NCBI RefSeq assembly: GCF_900115245.1
Contig: NZ_FOVT01000013.1
Coordinates: 1 to 64,000, forward strand
DNA: 64,000 bases
Reading direction: 5' to 3'
Source: Mesorhizobium sp. NFR06
Lineage (GTDB): Bacteria; Pseudomonadota; Alphaproteobacteria; Rhizobiales; Rhizobiaceae
Shown here: one piece after another, positions 1 to 8,421 of the stretch
How positions within the stretch are numbered: the stretch's first letter is position 1
Layout: every line of letters begins with the position of its first letter
Made by a program: the position numbers and the translations under genes
Notes under the pieces: generated by a model
What the model saw: only the letters and a program-made list of their open reading frames with translations
The model's database searches: none
Told to the model about the DNA's origin: nothing

Positions 1-92
1 TCGGCGCGGTCGTCGACCTCTTCACCCCAGTCGAATGTGCCAACTACTTCAAAGCCGCAGGATATGAACCGGATTAAACAGGACGTGCTCTA
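1..92 (+). mobile_element. IS630-family element, 3' end only
   Basis: Reading from base 3 gives VVDLFTPVECANYFKAAGY and a TAA stop at 75-77. This matches the usual C-terminus of IS630-type transposases (FTPxECANYF..AGY.PD). The bases just after the stop, ACAGGACGTGCTCTA at 78-92, are the likely terminal repeat, ending at a TA as expected for an element that duplicates TA. The rest of the element lies left of the window. It abuts the broken nucleotidyltransferase copy that starts at 91. Confidence 0.7.
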
Positions 93-539
93 GGCTTTCG
101 CGCGAGAGAAAAAAGAGTGCGAACGACGCGACGTCCGAGCTCGGACGGACCTCGTCGCGCCAAATCGTCGGCACGCGAGAGCGCCATGAGCCCCACGCCA
201 GATTGGCGGCCAAACGCAAGGGGGCGCCGAGGAAGGGATGTCTCGCAGTGAAAACCCGTCTCCAGTGCTGGAAGCGAACCATCGGGCGCGGTGCGCAGCT
301 CGTCGGGATCCTCGTCCCGAAGAAAGTGCAAGGCCAGGAGTTGGGTGTCGAGCGCATTGCGGGTGCCGCTCGCCACCGGCGCGTAGCCAAGCGCTTCCAG
401 GCAGGCTTGGGCGGTCGCCTCTTCGGTCGGCTCCACAGCCAAATCGAGGTCACTGGTCATCCTGCTGGGGACGCGCTCAGGGACGGAAAGAAACAAGGGT
501 ATGGCCCCCTTGAGCAGGAGCGGAGCGATCTCGCGCCGA
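91..539 (-). pseudogene. Broken second copy of the NTP_transf_5-like nucleotidyltransferase
   Basis: Reverse-strand sequence is nearly identical to part of the intact nucleotidyltransferase at 20736-21737, including the LLLKGAIPLFL and SDLDLAV motifs. The copy starts at the intact gene's base ~21005 and ends at its stop codon region. It lacks about 280 bp corresponding to roughly 21179-21461, and carries at least one further 2-bp loss (GCACCATTTC became GCACTTTC), so it cannot make the protein. At its 3' end it meets the IS630 terminal repeat; at its 5' end it is joined to a beta-helix gene fragment. It lies about 20.5 kb from the intact gene in inverted orientation. No peptide gene is preserved after it. 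Confidence 0.85.
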
Positions 540-1421
540 TAACGAGTTCCCGCGATGCATGTTGATACCCGAGTCCTCCTTCTATACGTGATGCACGACT
601 CGACGATGTTGCCGTCGCTTCGCGATTCGACACCTGCCGCCGCGCGGTAGAAGGTCCGGGCGTTATCGTGTGAAAGCACGTGTCTCACGCGCACCCCTGT
701 GGTACTGTCCAGCATATAAACGCCAGTATCCGAATAGTTGTAGACCTCCGTTCCGTCCACGAGTGAGCTGGAAGAGATCGAATTTAATCCCCTTGTAGGA
801 TTTGCCACGGATCCTCTGTCCGGCCCGTGTACATAGCCGCCGGCGATGGAAATACGCGTCGACCCCTCAATGTCGATGCCAGTGAGAGGGGTGTCTCGTG
901 TACCGTTGCCGCTCATGCTCACGTCACTGGAGCTGTTGGTCAATATTCCCGAATTGCCCGTCGATTGGATCGTGTTGTTCGACAAGACGACATTGGCGCA
1001 CAGTGTGCAGCGGATACCTTCGTAAACCGTATTGCTGATGATGAGCCCGCTGATAGTCACCCATGAGACACCAGGCAGGTCGAAGCCGCGATTGCCGCCG
1101 GTGACCACCGCATTGCTACTCGTGCTGATCACGATTGGCGCCTCGCTGACGCCGCAAACCTTCACAAGCACCTAGCCAAGATAGGTACCCGCCGCAACCG
1201 CTACCGTGTCGCCGGGATTGGCAACGGCCACGGCCGCTCTGATCGTGCAATAGGGCGTCCCCCTGGGCATCCGAGCAGTCGACCTGATTGTTGGCGTAAA
1301 GCGTAATACTCCAGGCAGCCTGTGCAGCCGCCGGAAATAGCCCGCCTGCCACCAGCAGGGGCAGGATACCAGATAGCCACACAGGCCTACCAAGCTTCGG
1401 CTCTCGTGCTTTGATCGTCAG
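540..1421 (-). pseudogene. Right-handed beta-helix repeat protein, broken
   Basis: The reverse strand encodes a signal-peptide-like start (LGRPVWLSGILPLLVAGG, then AAAQAAWS), a TPYCTIRAAVAVANPGDTV segment typical of secreted parallel beta-helix proteins, and then repeats rich in N/S/G (VLSNNTIQ, DVSMSGNG, DTGVYMLDS). The gene is disrupted three times. A frameshift near 1258-1264 separates the signal region from TPYCTI. An in-frame TAG at about 1171-1173 follows AAGTYLG. The C-terminal part is replaced at ~540 by the nucleotidyltransferase fragment. Such proteins are usually exported carbohydrate-binding or polysaccharide-degrading proteins, and this one sits next to exopolysaccharide export genes. 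The exact start is uncertain. Confidence 0.7.
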
Positions 1422-1464
1422 AATGGCTCCAGTTCCCGCAGTCGGGTCACCTTGGTCTTCTCCC

Positions 1465-2754
1465 TCATTGCACGTCAGCTGGGCTTTTCCCATCCGCCCG
1501 GACGATCGCTGTCTGTGCCGCTGACTGCGGACCGTCGGCCGCCTGGCTGCCGGTCCGCTCGACTGTGACAATGTCGCCCGGTTCGATTGGAGGGTCGCGG
1601 CCGTCATCAAACGTGAGGATACTCTGCCTGCGTCTGATCGTGAATCGAATAGCGCTTGCCGTGTGCAATGGGTTAGCGATTGCTGCCTGCGCTTGGCCTA
1701 TAATGTCGCTGAGCGTCTGGATGCGGTTCACGGCCTCATGCAGGCTTGCCTCTGTCGCCTGCATATCTGCGAGAACTTCCTGCTGCCGGGAGGATTGCAA
1801 GTCGAGCATGTCCTTCTCGATTTTGGAGATCTGTTCGCGCACAATGAAGATGCGGCCATTGATATCAAGCTGCTGCGACTGCAAGTCAGTGTGTGCCTGC
1901 TGGAGAGTCAAGATCTGTGCCGCCGTGATCAGGCCGTTCTGGACCAAGCCCTTCGTGCGTTCGATTTGGGCCTCAATCCTTTGAGACTGATCTGCGTTCA
2001 CGTCAATGCGCCCTTGAAGTGCCTTTACCTCCTCTTCGTTCAGCGCCTTCTGGCTGGCAAGTAAGTTGAGACCCTGGCGCAATGCGTTGCGCCGCTCTTC
2101 AAAAAGCTGGCGCTCTCTTTCCACGAGAGATTTCGAGTTTGCACCGAGTTCGGGTGGAAAGGAGACTGCGGACTCACCCGCAAGTTCAGCGCCAAGCCGC
2201 GCACGTTTTGCCTTGAGTTCGTCGATTCTTTGCGACAGCGTACGCGTATCGCCCGCCGCCGAAAGGAGGTCGTGCGCCGGCTGCCACGCCGTTGCCCCCT
2301 GTATCAACCGGGACCCGCCGGCGATACTGTAAGCCTTCAATGCCGTGAGCCCCGGTTTGAACGCAAATTCACCGGGGTGATCGACATCGCCCATCACGTA
2401 ATAGGGCCGGTACTCTGCAATATCGACGATGACACTGGGCTTGGCGATGAGGCCGACTTGGGCCTGCAGTCTGTTCGCAACATCGGCGGCGATTTCCGGC
2501 GCACTGCGCGACGCCGCATCGACGAGCCCGATCAGCGGCAACTCCACCCGCCCATTGCTTCCGACAACGAACTCTCCATTGAATGCAGGCCACGCGCGCA
2601 ACGTCCCATCCGCCTGCTGCCAGTCATAGACGCGAACGCTCAGCTTATCCTGCGGGCTGATCGTAAAGTTGAGGCCATCGTCGGCCCGCGCCGCCGCCAC
2701 AGTCAAAGCCACAGCAGCGGCCAGTGAAACATAAAGCGGAACATTGCGATGCAT
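1465..2754 (-). CDS. ExoF-like polysaccharide export outer-membrane protein
   Basis: A 429-residue protein starting MHRNVPLYVSLAAAVAL, a cleavable signal peptide ending near AAARADD. It is followed by a Poly_export (Wza/ExoF) domain (ISPQDKLSVRVYDW, then GRVELPLIGLV) and an SLBB-like segment (YYVMGDVDHPGEF). The middle of the protein is a long coiled coil (ERERQLFEERRNAL, EEVKALQGRID), and the C-terminus has RFTIRRRQSILTFDDG and a second small loop. This architecture is that of rhizobial ExoF, a periplasmic or outer-membrane exporter of exopolysaccharide. I chose the ATG at 2754 because GGGTGAG lies just upstream; an earlier in-frame start at 2790 lacks a good ribosome site. It is transcribed away from the small membrane protein gene upstream. 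Confidence 0.88.
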   Translation of the reverse strand: MHRNVPLYVSLAAAVALTVAAARADDGLNFTISPQDKLSVRVYDWQQADGTLRAWPAFNGEFVVGSNGRVELPLIGLVDAASRSAPEIAADVANRLQAQVGLIAKPSVIVDIAEYRPYYVMGDVDHPGEFAFKPGLTALKAYSIAGGSRLIQGATAWQPAHDLLSAAGDTRTLSQRIDELKAKRARLGAELAGESAVSFPPELGANSKSLVERERQLFEERRNALRQGLNLLASQKALNEEEVKALQGRIDVNADQSQRIEAQIERTKGLVQNGLITAAQILTLQQAHTDLQSQQLDINGRIFIVREQISKIEKDMLDLQSSRQQEVLADMQATEASLHEAVNRIQTLSDIIGQAQAAIANPLHTASAIRFTIRRRQSILTFDDGRDPPIEPGDIVTVERTGSQAADGPQSAAQTAIVRADGKSPADVQ

Positions 2755-2970
2755 GAACTCACCCGTTTCCAACAGAGCAGCTCCAAACAATCAGAACGAA
2801 CGACAGGCCACAGCGTCAATGCCTGATTGCGACGGCGAGATTACTTGAGGGTGAGTTTATCAACACCAGCTGCGGGTGAGGTAGTGCGCATCGGATTAAA
2901 CCGGTCTACCTCTTTCGGAGTATTGTGAGGCGCATAATCAGCCAATTGGATTAGGTCGACCCGTGCGGAT

Positions 2971-3189
2971 CTAGGGCTGCACCGCTGTAGACGGCTTCAG
3001 GTCTTTGCCGTCGTCCGGCTTAGTCGCGATTTTTCCGACTTGATCGGTCGCCTGATTGTGGGGGCGTATTACCTGAACCGTATTATCGCGGCTCAATATA
3101 TTGAAATAGGCGTAACCGATTGCCATCCACAATGGGATCGACAGCAAGAGCCCAATGGCTATCCCCTTGAATGCATGTGAGGAACTCAT
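2971..3189 (-). CDS. Small single-pass membrane protein, function unknown
   Basis: A 72-residue reading frame, MSSSHAFKGIAIGLLLSIPLWMAIGYAYF, then a polar tail with many D, K, T and P. Residues about 8-29 form one clear membrane segment; the tail (NTVQVIRPHNQAT to STAVQP) is predicted to face the other side. It lies 216 bp upstream of the ExoF-like gene in the same direction, so it may be a small accessory of polysaccharide export. I do not recognise a family. The amino acid composition looks like a real protein, but the ribosome-binding site is weak. Confidence 0.5.
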   Translation of the reverse strand: MSSSHAFKGIAIGLLLSIPLWMAIGYAYFNILSRDNTVQVIRPHNQATDQVGKIATKPDDGKDLKPSTAVQP

Positions 3190-3232
3190 CTCTAACTCTC
3201 GTATCCCTGCAAGTTTTACAATACTAGTGCTT

Positions 3233-3330
3233 GTCGCTCAGGAGTGTGCAGCGGTTCTGGCACAACGACACGCATCAAAACAAAGGCTTAAAGCGCGTCG
3301 CTTGGATCCGTTTCAGCGCGACGCACTTTA
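3233..3330. repeat. 98-bp dispersed repeat, copy 1
   Basis: Starts GTCGCTCAGGAGTGTGCAG and ends in an inverted repeat, AAAGCGCGTCGC paired with GCGACGCACTTT. A second copy of exactly the same length lies at 49463-49560, and the two are about 85% identical by eye. Related palindromes are at 19464-19506 and 28421-28453. Confidence 0.8.
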
Positions 3331-3337
3331 ATACTAG

Positions 3338-3402
3338 TTACCCACAACGGAGCATACCACTTACCCACAACGGAGTATACCAGATACCCACGACGGAGTA
3401 AT
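3338..3402. repeat. Three 23-bp direct repeats, likely an IS terminus
   Basis: Units begin at 3338, 3361 and 3384. Each contains TACCCACRACGGAG followed by a TAYACCA or TAATGACC tail. Closely spaced repeats like this are known at the ends of some insertion sequences (for example the IS21 family). The position at the edge of a mobile-element patchwork fits, but the family is not established. Confidence 0.6.
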
Positions 3403-3495
3403 GACCCAAACGACTTTTACAGAATTCACTGCCCGGAGTGATTACTCCCCTTCCGAGGTTTGGCGGCAGAGTGGCTTATCGGGCTGCGGCTATTT

Positions 3496-3996
3496 TCATC
3501 CTGAACCGAGAGGCGAGTGCGGCATTTGTGATGTCAAGGGCGAATTCGTCCGGATCGAACTCGTCGCCGAACTCTTTGACGCGTTCGGGGATGGCTGGGA
3601 TCGCCAGGATGGCCAGCAATTCCTGATAACCCCAGACGCCGTCGCAATCTTCCGGCGGACAATTGCACTTATCCGCGATACAGACCGGATAAGCTCCCCG
3701 CTCGACCGCCGGCTCGCTTTTTCGAATGCCATCGTGTGCTGCCAGTTGTCTCCGAAGTCATAAATATAGACGAAGCGAACGACAGGAGATCCCAGCAGGC
3801 CGTTTAGGCTCACTCGATTTTCGTCGGCGACGTCATCGACACTGTGCCGATTGCGAAATTGCTCGCCCCCGACGTCGAAGGCATGGAGGTGGCAATTGTG
3901 CCAGCCCATGGCCGCCTGGATTGCCTCGTGCAGGTCGCCGAGCGTCATCGGCGGCTTCAGGCCGCGCAGCGTCATCTTCAGAGTGATGATGTTCAT
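3496..3996 (-). pseudogene. Plasmid pRiA4b ORF-3-like protein, broken
   Basis: From the ATG at 3996 the frame reads MNIITLKMTLRGLKP, MTLGDLHEAIQAAMGWHNCHLHAF, DDVADENRVSLNGLL and FVYIYDFGDNWQHTMAFEKA. This is the pRiA4b ORF-3 fold, often carried by rhizobial plasmids and IS elements. Two lesions are visible. A short stretch between LRGLKP and MTLGD (normally containing IWRR) is missing. After AFEKA the frame shifts, because the expected acidic NCPPEDC-GVWGY and FDPDEF segments appear only in another frame (GDEFDPDEF is readable at about 3540-3565). It is probably a non-functional passenger gene of the neighbouring element remnant. Confidence 0.75.
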
Positions 3997-4039
3997 GCTG
4001 GCGCCGCTCTTCGGCACACTGGTCCTGGTGACGATCTTC

Positions 4040-4855
4040 CCATCCTGTCGGCGTCGGACATTGGCGTGGCGGACTCCACCGCCCTGCTTTGCGGATGCCA
4101 TTGCCCGTGGCAAGGGGACGGCGCCGGCCAAATCTATGTGCCGATCGGCAGGGGCCGCCCGTCGAGGGTGTGGCGGATGGCGGTCGATGGCGCTGATCGA
4201 TCTTCGGCGCGCGGTTTCGACGGCCGACCTGATGTAGGCGTAGAGGGCAGCGCCCCATTCACTGCGGAAGCCGTTGGTTATCTTGCGGTAGACCGCGCAG
4301 GGGCGCAGCGCTCGCTCCGAGCCGTTATTCGTCGCGGAGATGTCCCGGTTGGTCACGAAGGCGAAAAGGTAGCGGCGGATCTTCTTGATGACCGTCTGCA
4401 GCTTGGTGCCGGCCGGGCGGCTCGGGATCAGGGCCATGAGGCGGTCGAGCCGGCGGTCAAGGTCGGCCTCGTAGGTCTTGAGCGTGGCGTCGGCGAGACA
4501 CTCGCGTCGCCGCCCTATGGCGCAGGCGCGTTTGAGCAGGCCCTTCAGGCCCGGCGCGGCCTCGATGGCGTATTGCACATCGTGGAACAGATGGGCCAGA
4601 CAGACTTGATGGTCTCGCTTGGCCCAGCCCATCTGCCCGCCGTAGCGGTGGAGATCGAGTAATCCGGGTGGTCCTTGCCGAGGAAGGCCTCAACCACCGC
4701 CCTGGAGCGGTGCTTGTCCGCAACGAAGGCGGCCTGTCGCCATGGTGGAGGACCAAAGCCACCAATTCGCCTTGCCGACCCGGATGCCGGTCTCATCGGA
4801 CGCGATCAGCCGATCATTAAATGGTGCGGTGGATGGGGCTTTAAGGTTCGAATTG
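4040..4855 (-). pseudogene. IS66-family transposase, C-terminal half, frameshifted
   Basis: The reverse strand contains IS66 transposase signatures: SDETGIRVGKANWW near 4800, then KRDHQVCLAHLFHDVQYAIEA, LKTYEADLDRRL, FVTNRDISATNNGSERALRP and NGFRSEWGAALYAYIRSAVETARR. The conserved NNGSERALRP block holds the catalytic-region glutamate. At least one frameshift lies between the DETGIRVG part and GQMGWAKRDHQ at about 4650. The N-terminal part is absent from this strand. Next to it, the opposite strand carries another IS66 piece, so two fragments have been brought together head to head. Confidence 0.8.
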
Positions 4856-4857
4856 CA

Positions 4858-5130
4858 GATGCTGGCTGATTATATCCTTGAGCGCATCAAGGAGGGCGAA
4901 AGGATCTTCGCTGACGAAAACGACCTTGCCTACCCTTGTCCCCGGAGCCGGCAAGATCATGAAAGCCTGGTTATGGCCTATGCGCGCGATGATCGACCAT
5001 ACGGTGGAACCACTCCGCCCATGGTTGCCTATCGTTTTGAGGACAGCAGGGGCGCGCATTGCGTGGCGCGCCATCTCGCCGGGCGGCATCCTCCAGGTCG
5101 ACGGCTACTCGGGCAGCAAGGCTTCGCCGC
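4858..5130 (+). pseudogene. IS66-family transposase, internal fragment on the opposite strand
   Basis: Forward-strand frames read ILERIKEGERIFADE, then AYARDDRPYGGTTPP and MVAYRFEDSRGAHCVARHLAG, then (after a frame change near 5085) GGILQVDGYSG. These are the middle of an IS66 transposase, where the first catalytic aspartate and the LQVDGY block lie. The DE...LPTLVPGAGKIMKAW part is in another frame, so there are at least two frameshifts. It stops abruptly at about 5130, where serine-recombinase sequence on the other strand begins. Confidence 0.72.
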
Positions 5131-5270
5131 GGCCGACCCCCGCGCCAAGGTAGCTCTTGCCGTTGGCGTTGTCGGCAATCAGGTGCTGATTCCTCTCGAA
5201 CTCCTCCCAGGAAATATATGCCTCATGGTGGCCGCGGATCAAAACCTCCCAGTCCTTCCAGTTGCGGCGT
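5103..5270 (-). pseudogene. Serine recombinase fragment
   Basis: Reverse-strand reading of this stretch gives WKDWEVLIRGHHEAYISW, EEFERNQHLIADNANGKS and GRGEALLPE, then a stop. This is the junction between the Recombinase domain and the zinc-ribbon region of large serine recombinases (pattern I..HEAYISWEEFE.NQ). Both the N-terminal catalytic domain and the C-terminal part are missing. It is a relic of an integrase or transposon resolvase. Confidence 0.72.
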
Positions 5271-5672
5271 ATGCATCACTGCTTTTACCCGTTCCTCGCT
5301 CGACATCTTGCCCGGCGGCACGGCGGGCGCGAACTCTTCATCGGCATGTCCTCCTCCAAAGATCGAGTCCCTCGGAAGAGAGGCTACGAGATGATCGACA
5401 AGTGCGCGAAGTTCGAGGAGGTGTGTGAGCGGAAGTCGGGGCGCGGCAATGATCGCAACCGAACCGGCCTGTGGGGCGGCCATCCAGTCCGGAAGATGGA
5501 AGGTCCCGCTGTGCGGCTGCCAAATAAAAAGGTGGCGGATGCCGTCATGATCATGCTCACCGACCACAGCAACGGTCTGCCCGACCAACGGATGGAATGG
5601 ATGAGTGACGACCACGTCGAAGCCTGGATTCCCTCCCAGACCTTGACCGCATCGCGCAAGGCTGGCCCGCAT
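5223..5672 (-). CDS. DUF5372-like protein associated with mobile elements
   Basis: A 149-residue frame whose core reads FDVVVTHPFHPLVGQTV, VVGEHDHDGIRHLFIW and FHLPDWMAAPQAGS. The VTHPFHPL..Q pattern followed by a short beta-rich stretch is what I know as DUF5372, small proteins of unknown role found beside rhizobial transposases and recombinases. The C-terminal residues after about position 135 run over the serine-recombinase fragment in a different frame, so the true end is probably disturbed. Whether it is expressed is unclear. Confidence 0.5.
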   Translation of the reverse strand: MRASLARCGQGLGGNPGFDVVVTHPFHPLVGQTVAVVGEHDHDGIRHLFIWQPHSGTFHLPDWMAAPQAGSVAIIAAPRLPLTHLLELRALVDHLVASLPRDSIFGGGHADEEFAPAVPPGKMSSEERVKAVMHTPQLEGLGGFDPRPP

Positions 5673-5802
5673 CCGAAATCGACGCGCTCAAGCCTTGGAC
5701 CTTCAAGCCAGACGCTATCGGCTAAGCGCTTACGTTGGACGGAAGCCGCCAAAAGGTCCCGTTATCGCGAGCGCGCCGAGGGGCTGGAGACGGGAAGAGC
5801 GC

Positions 5803-6645
5803 CTACTGCGGGGTGTGCCTGGTCTTGCTGAGCAGAGCCCAAGTGGCGATTAGGTTGGTCGTGGCGTAGCGGACCAACAGGCGCCTTGGTTCGAGATACA
5901 GCCGGTGCGCCCACTCGAGACCGGCCGACTGCATCCATTGCGGTGCCCGCCTGTGGGCGCCGGACAGAAAGTTGAACAACCCGCCGCTGGTCTTCATCAC
6001 GCCAACATTGGTCAGCTCTTGTCGCCAGCGATGGCAGAACTCGAGCTCGCGCGGAAAACCCATCGCTACCCACAGTATATCTGGCCGCAAGACATTGATC
6101 TCCTGCACTGCCAGCAGCTCTTCATCCGCGGACGCAAAGTAGCCGTTCCTCCGTCCCACAATTCGAAGGCCGGGATAGCGGGCGCGGACATTGCCAACAG
6201 CGGATCGATTCTCATCTTCCGAAGCGCCGAGCATGTAGAAGCTCGCGCCTTCGGCGGCAGCGAGCTTCGCCACATCGTGGAACAGATCCGTGGTCGCGGA
6301 GCGATCTCGCAGCGCGCCGTTTCCCAGCAACCGGGAAGCGAAGACAAGCGGCTGGCCATCGGCGCTCAGAACATGCGTGCACGCAAGGAGCTGCTGTGTG
6401 CGATGACGGTTCCGGCCAACATAGAGGTCGGCCAACACCTGTCCGTTGACTGACGAACAGATACAGGGGGCGAGTCCGCTGCCTCTGGCCTTTAGGGCCA
6501 TTTCAACCACGAGTCTTGCGGTCTCAACACGGCTGAGGGTGGCAATGCTCACGCCACCAATGATCTCCGTGGGTAGCGCCTGGGAGGCGGTGCGCCCACG
6601 CAGTTGCACTCGTGACGACTTATTGACGGTGTCCGCACTCATCAT
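5803..6645 (-). CDS. WecB/TagA/CpsF-family glycosyltransferase
   Basis: A 280-residue protein of the family that adds the second sugar (for example N-acetylmannosaminuronate or ManNAc) to an undecaprenyl-linked sugar at the inner face of the membrane. Family hallmarks in order: an N-terminal GGVSIATLSR, the SADGQPLVFASRLLG active-site block (usually ADGxxxVxxSRxxG), ATTDLFHDV, SFYMLGAS, then PDILWVAMGFPRELEF and the C-terminal GLFNFLSGAHRRAPQWMQ, GLEWAHRLYLEPRRL. All blocks are present and the length is normal. The start at 6645 has AAAGGGA upstream. It is divergently transcribed from the large polysaccharide operon starting near 6871 and shares a 225-bp promoter region with it. Confidence 0.92.
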   Translation of the reverse strand: MMSADTVNKSSRVQLRGRTASQALPTEIIGGVSIATLSRVETARLVVEMALKARGSGLAPCICSSVNGQVLADLYVGRNRHRTQQLLACTHVLSADGQPLVFASRLLGNGALRDRSATTDLFHDVAKLAAAEGASFYMLGASEDENRSAVGNVRARYPGLRIVGRRNGYFASADEELLAVQEINVLRPDILWVAMGFPRELEFCHRWRQELTNVGVMKTSGGLFNFLSGAHRRAPQWMQSAGLEWAHRLYLEPRRLLVRYATTNLIATWALLSKTRHTPQ

Positions 6646-6870
6646 CGAATCCCTTTGCCGGCTGGTGCGCTGTGCAGTTGGGGGAATTGTACCAGCGCAC
6701 AGGGAGTGCCGCGGAAACGCAAAAGGTCGATGGGTCTCACTCGAAAGAGGTACGCACGACTAACCCGCAAAGCCCAATAACGCTGCTGTCAGATCCATGC
6801 TAGCAACTGGGGCCAGTGGTAGATTACAGAACCGCCATCGCCGGTTTGATGTCTTAGACTCAGTTATAGT

Positions 6871-8403
6871 GTGTGGATGGCTATGAATCAGGTTCTAGTG
6901 CCAGGGGCCTTGAGCCTCGACAGCAAAGGTCAGAATGAGAAAGCCGTAATCCGCAAGCTTTTCAGCGAACTGGATGCGGCAAGGATTTCCTATTGCCATT
7001 GGAAGAGCAACTGCCGTCTTGAAGCGACCCTTGCCGGCGACGAAGATATTGACATTCTTGTGGACCGCCGACAGGCCGCGAATCTCCAAGGGGCGCTGAG
7101 CGTCTCGGGGTTCAAACTGGCGCAATCCGCTCTTGGAGCCGGCCACCCCAGCACATTTCACGCGATTGGCCTTGACGGTCACACGGGCGAGCTTGTCGAC
7201 CTCCACGTCTGCCATGAAGTCTATAGCGGCGACAGCCTGGTGAAGAACTACCGCATGCCGATCGAGGGCGAGCTCCTTGCCAACACCCGTGAACTCTTGG
7301 GGGTGAAGGTGCCGGACGCGGCCTGCGAGTTGGTCTATTTTGTGCTGAGGATCGCCCTGAAACATCTGAGTCCCATCGAATTACTGAAATCAAACCGTCA
7401 TCGCAGCAAACACGCCGACGAACTTGCCTGGCTGCAACAGGCGGCCAGTCGAAGCATCGTGCCGCCCCCGGCCATTTGCGACAGGCTGTTTCCCGTTGTT
7501 GGTGCTGGACTCTTTTCCGATCTCGTCAATGCTATCGCCAGACAGGAAGCAATTTTCCTCCGTATTCGGCTTGGCTGGAAGGTCGCATGGCGGCTGCGCG
7601 GCATGCGACGGCTTTCAGCATTTGCCGCTGCTGTCTCGCGGCTCTGGCGCTTTGGCGATTTCGTCAGAGGCAGACTGAGTGGCGCGAAGAGTTTGCACCT
7701 CGTGAGCGGCGGCGCCATTGTGGCACTGGTAGGCCCCAAGGCGACTGGCAAATCAACGACCGCGAATGAACTCGCCCGCTGCCTCGGCCGGCACCTAAAC
7801 GTTTGCCGCATCCACGCTGGAAAACCGCCGCCAACGTTGATTTCCTGGATTCCGAACTGGTTCGTTCCCCTGGCACGTCGCCTCCTGCCGCATGAACGGA
7901 TGGCGGTCTATGAAGACGCCGCGCGCCGCGGGCGTCGCGATTTCTCCCTCTTCCATGTCGCACGGATGGCATTGCTCGCACACGACCGCCGCCGTCTGCT
8001 GCAGCGCGCTTCGCGCAAAGCGGCAGCGGGCGCAATTGTCATATCTGACCGATATCCCTCGTTGCAGCCCGGCACCATCGACAGCAGCAGCTTCGACAGT
8101 CTGGCCCTTGCCGGTTGCGATTCATGGCTGAAGCGCAAGTTGATGCAATACGAACGCTACTGCTACTCCGCGATACCCCGTCCCAATCTCGTAATAAAAC
8201 TCACAGCGCCGATCGCTATCGCCATCGCGCGCGATGCCACACGCGACAAGGCAGGAGGACCGGACGAGGCCGCGGTACGTCGGCATTGGGAACTCGAACG
8301 TAAGACGGATTTCGGATCGACGCCTGTCGTCACCATCGACACAACCGGACCTCTGGAAGAGACGGCCAGACAGGCGGTCAATGCGGTTTGGGCGGTCTTG
8401 TGA
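6871..8403 (+). CDS. Nucleotidyltransferase-fold domain fused to a thymidylate-kinase-like P-loop kinase
   Basis: The protein has about 510 residues. The N-terminal half (about 25-190) looks like a nucleotidyltransferase fold: ISYCHWKSN, then GDEDIDILVDRR with a possible metal-binding acidic motif, and GELVDLHV. The C-terminal half (about 280-510) is a P-loop kinase: IVALVGPKATGKSTT is a full Walker A, VISDRYPS is the DRY/DRYP motif of the thymidylate-kinase group, and KLTAPIAIAIARD is the LID-like region. The substrate is unknown. It leads the forward polysaccharide gene set and is followed by an APH-fold kinase 18 bp later. Starts at 6871 (GTG), 6877 and 6883 (ATG) are all possible; none has a strong ribosome site. 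Confidence 0.75.
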   Translation: MWMAMNQVLVPGALSLDSKGQNEKAVIRKLFSELDAARISYCHWKSNCRLEATLAGDEDIDILVDRRQAANLQGALSVSGFKLAQSALGAGHPSTFHAIGLDGHTGELVDLHVCHEVYSGDSLVKNYRMPIEGELLANTRELLGVKVPDAACELVYFVLRIALKHLSPIELLKSNRHRSKHADELAWLQQAASRSIVPPPAICDRLFPVVGAGLFSDLVNAIARQEAIFLRIRLGWKVAWRLRGMRRLSAFAAAVSRLWRFGDFVRGRLSGAKSLHLVSGGAIVALVGPKATGKSTTANELARCLGRHLNVCRIHAGKPPPTLISWIPNWFVPLARRLLPHERMAVYEDAARRGRRDFSLFHVARMALLAHDRRRLLQRASRKAAAGAIVISDRYPSLQPGTIDSSSFDSLALAGCDSWLKRKLMQYERYCYSAIPRPNLVIKLTAPIAIAIARDATRDKAGGPDEAAVRRHWELERKTDFGSTPVVTIDTTGPLEETARQAVNAVWAVL

Positions 8404-8421
8404 AAAAGGAGGGTTGGATCC

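Noticed and set aside
3844-4662. A 272-codon forward frame over the IS66 and ORF-3 remnants
   Set aside because: It is antisense to recognisable IS66 and pRiA4b ORF-3 coding sequence and has no motifs of its own.
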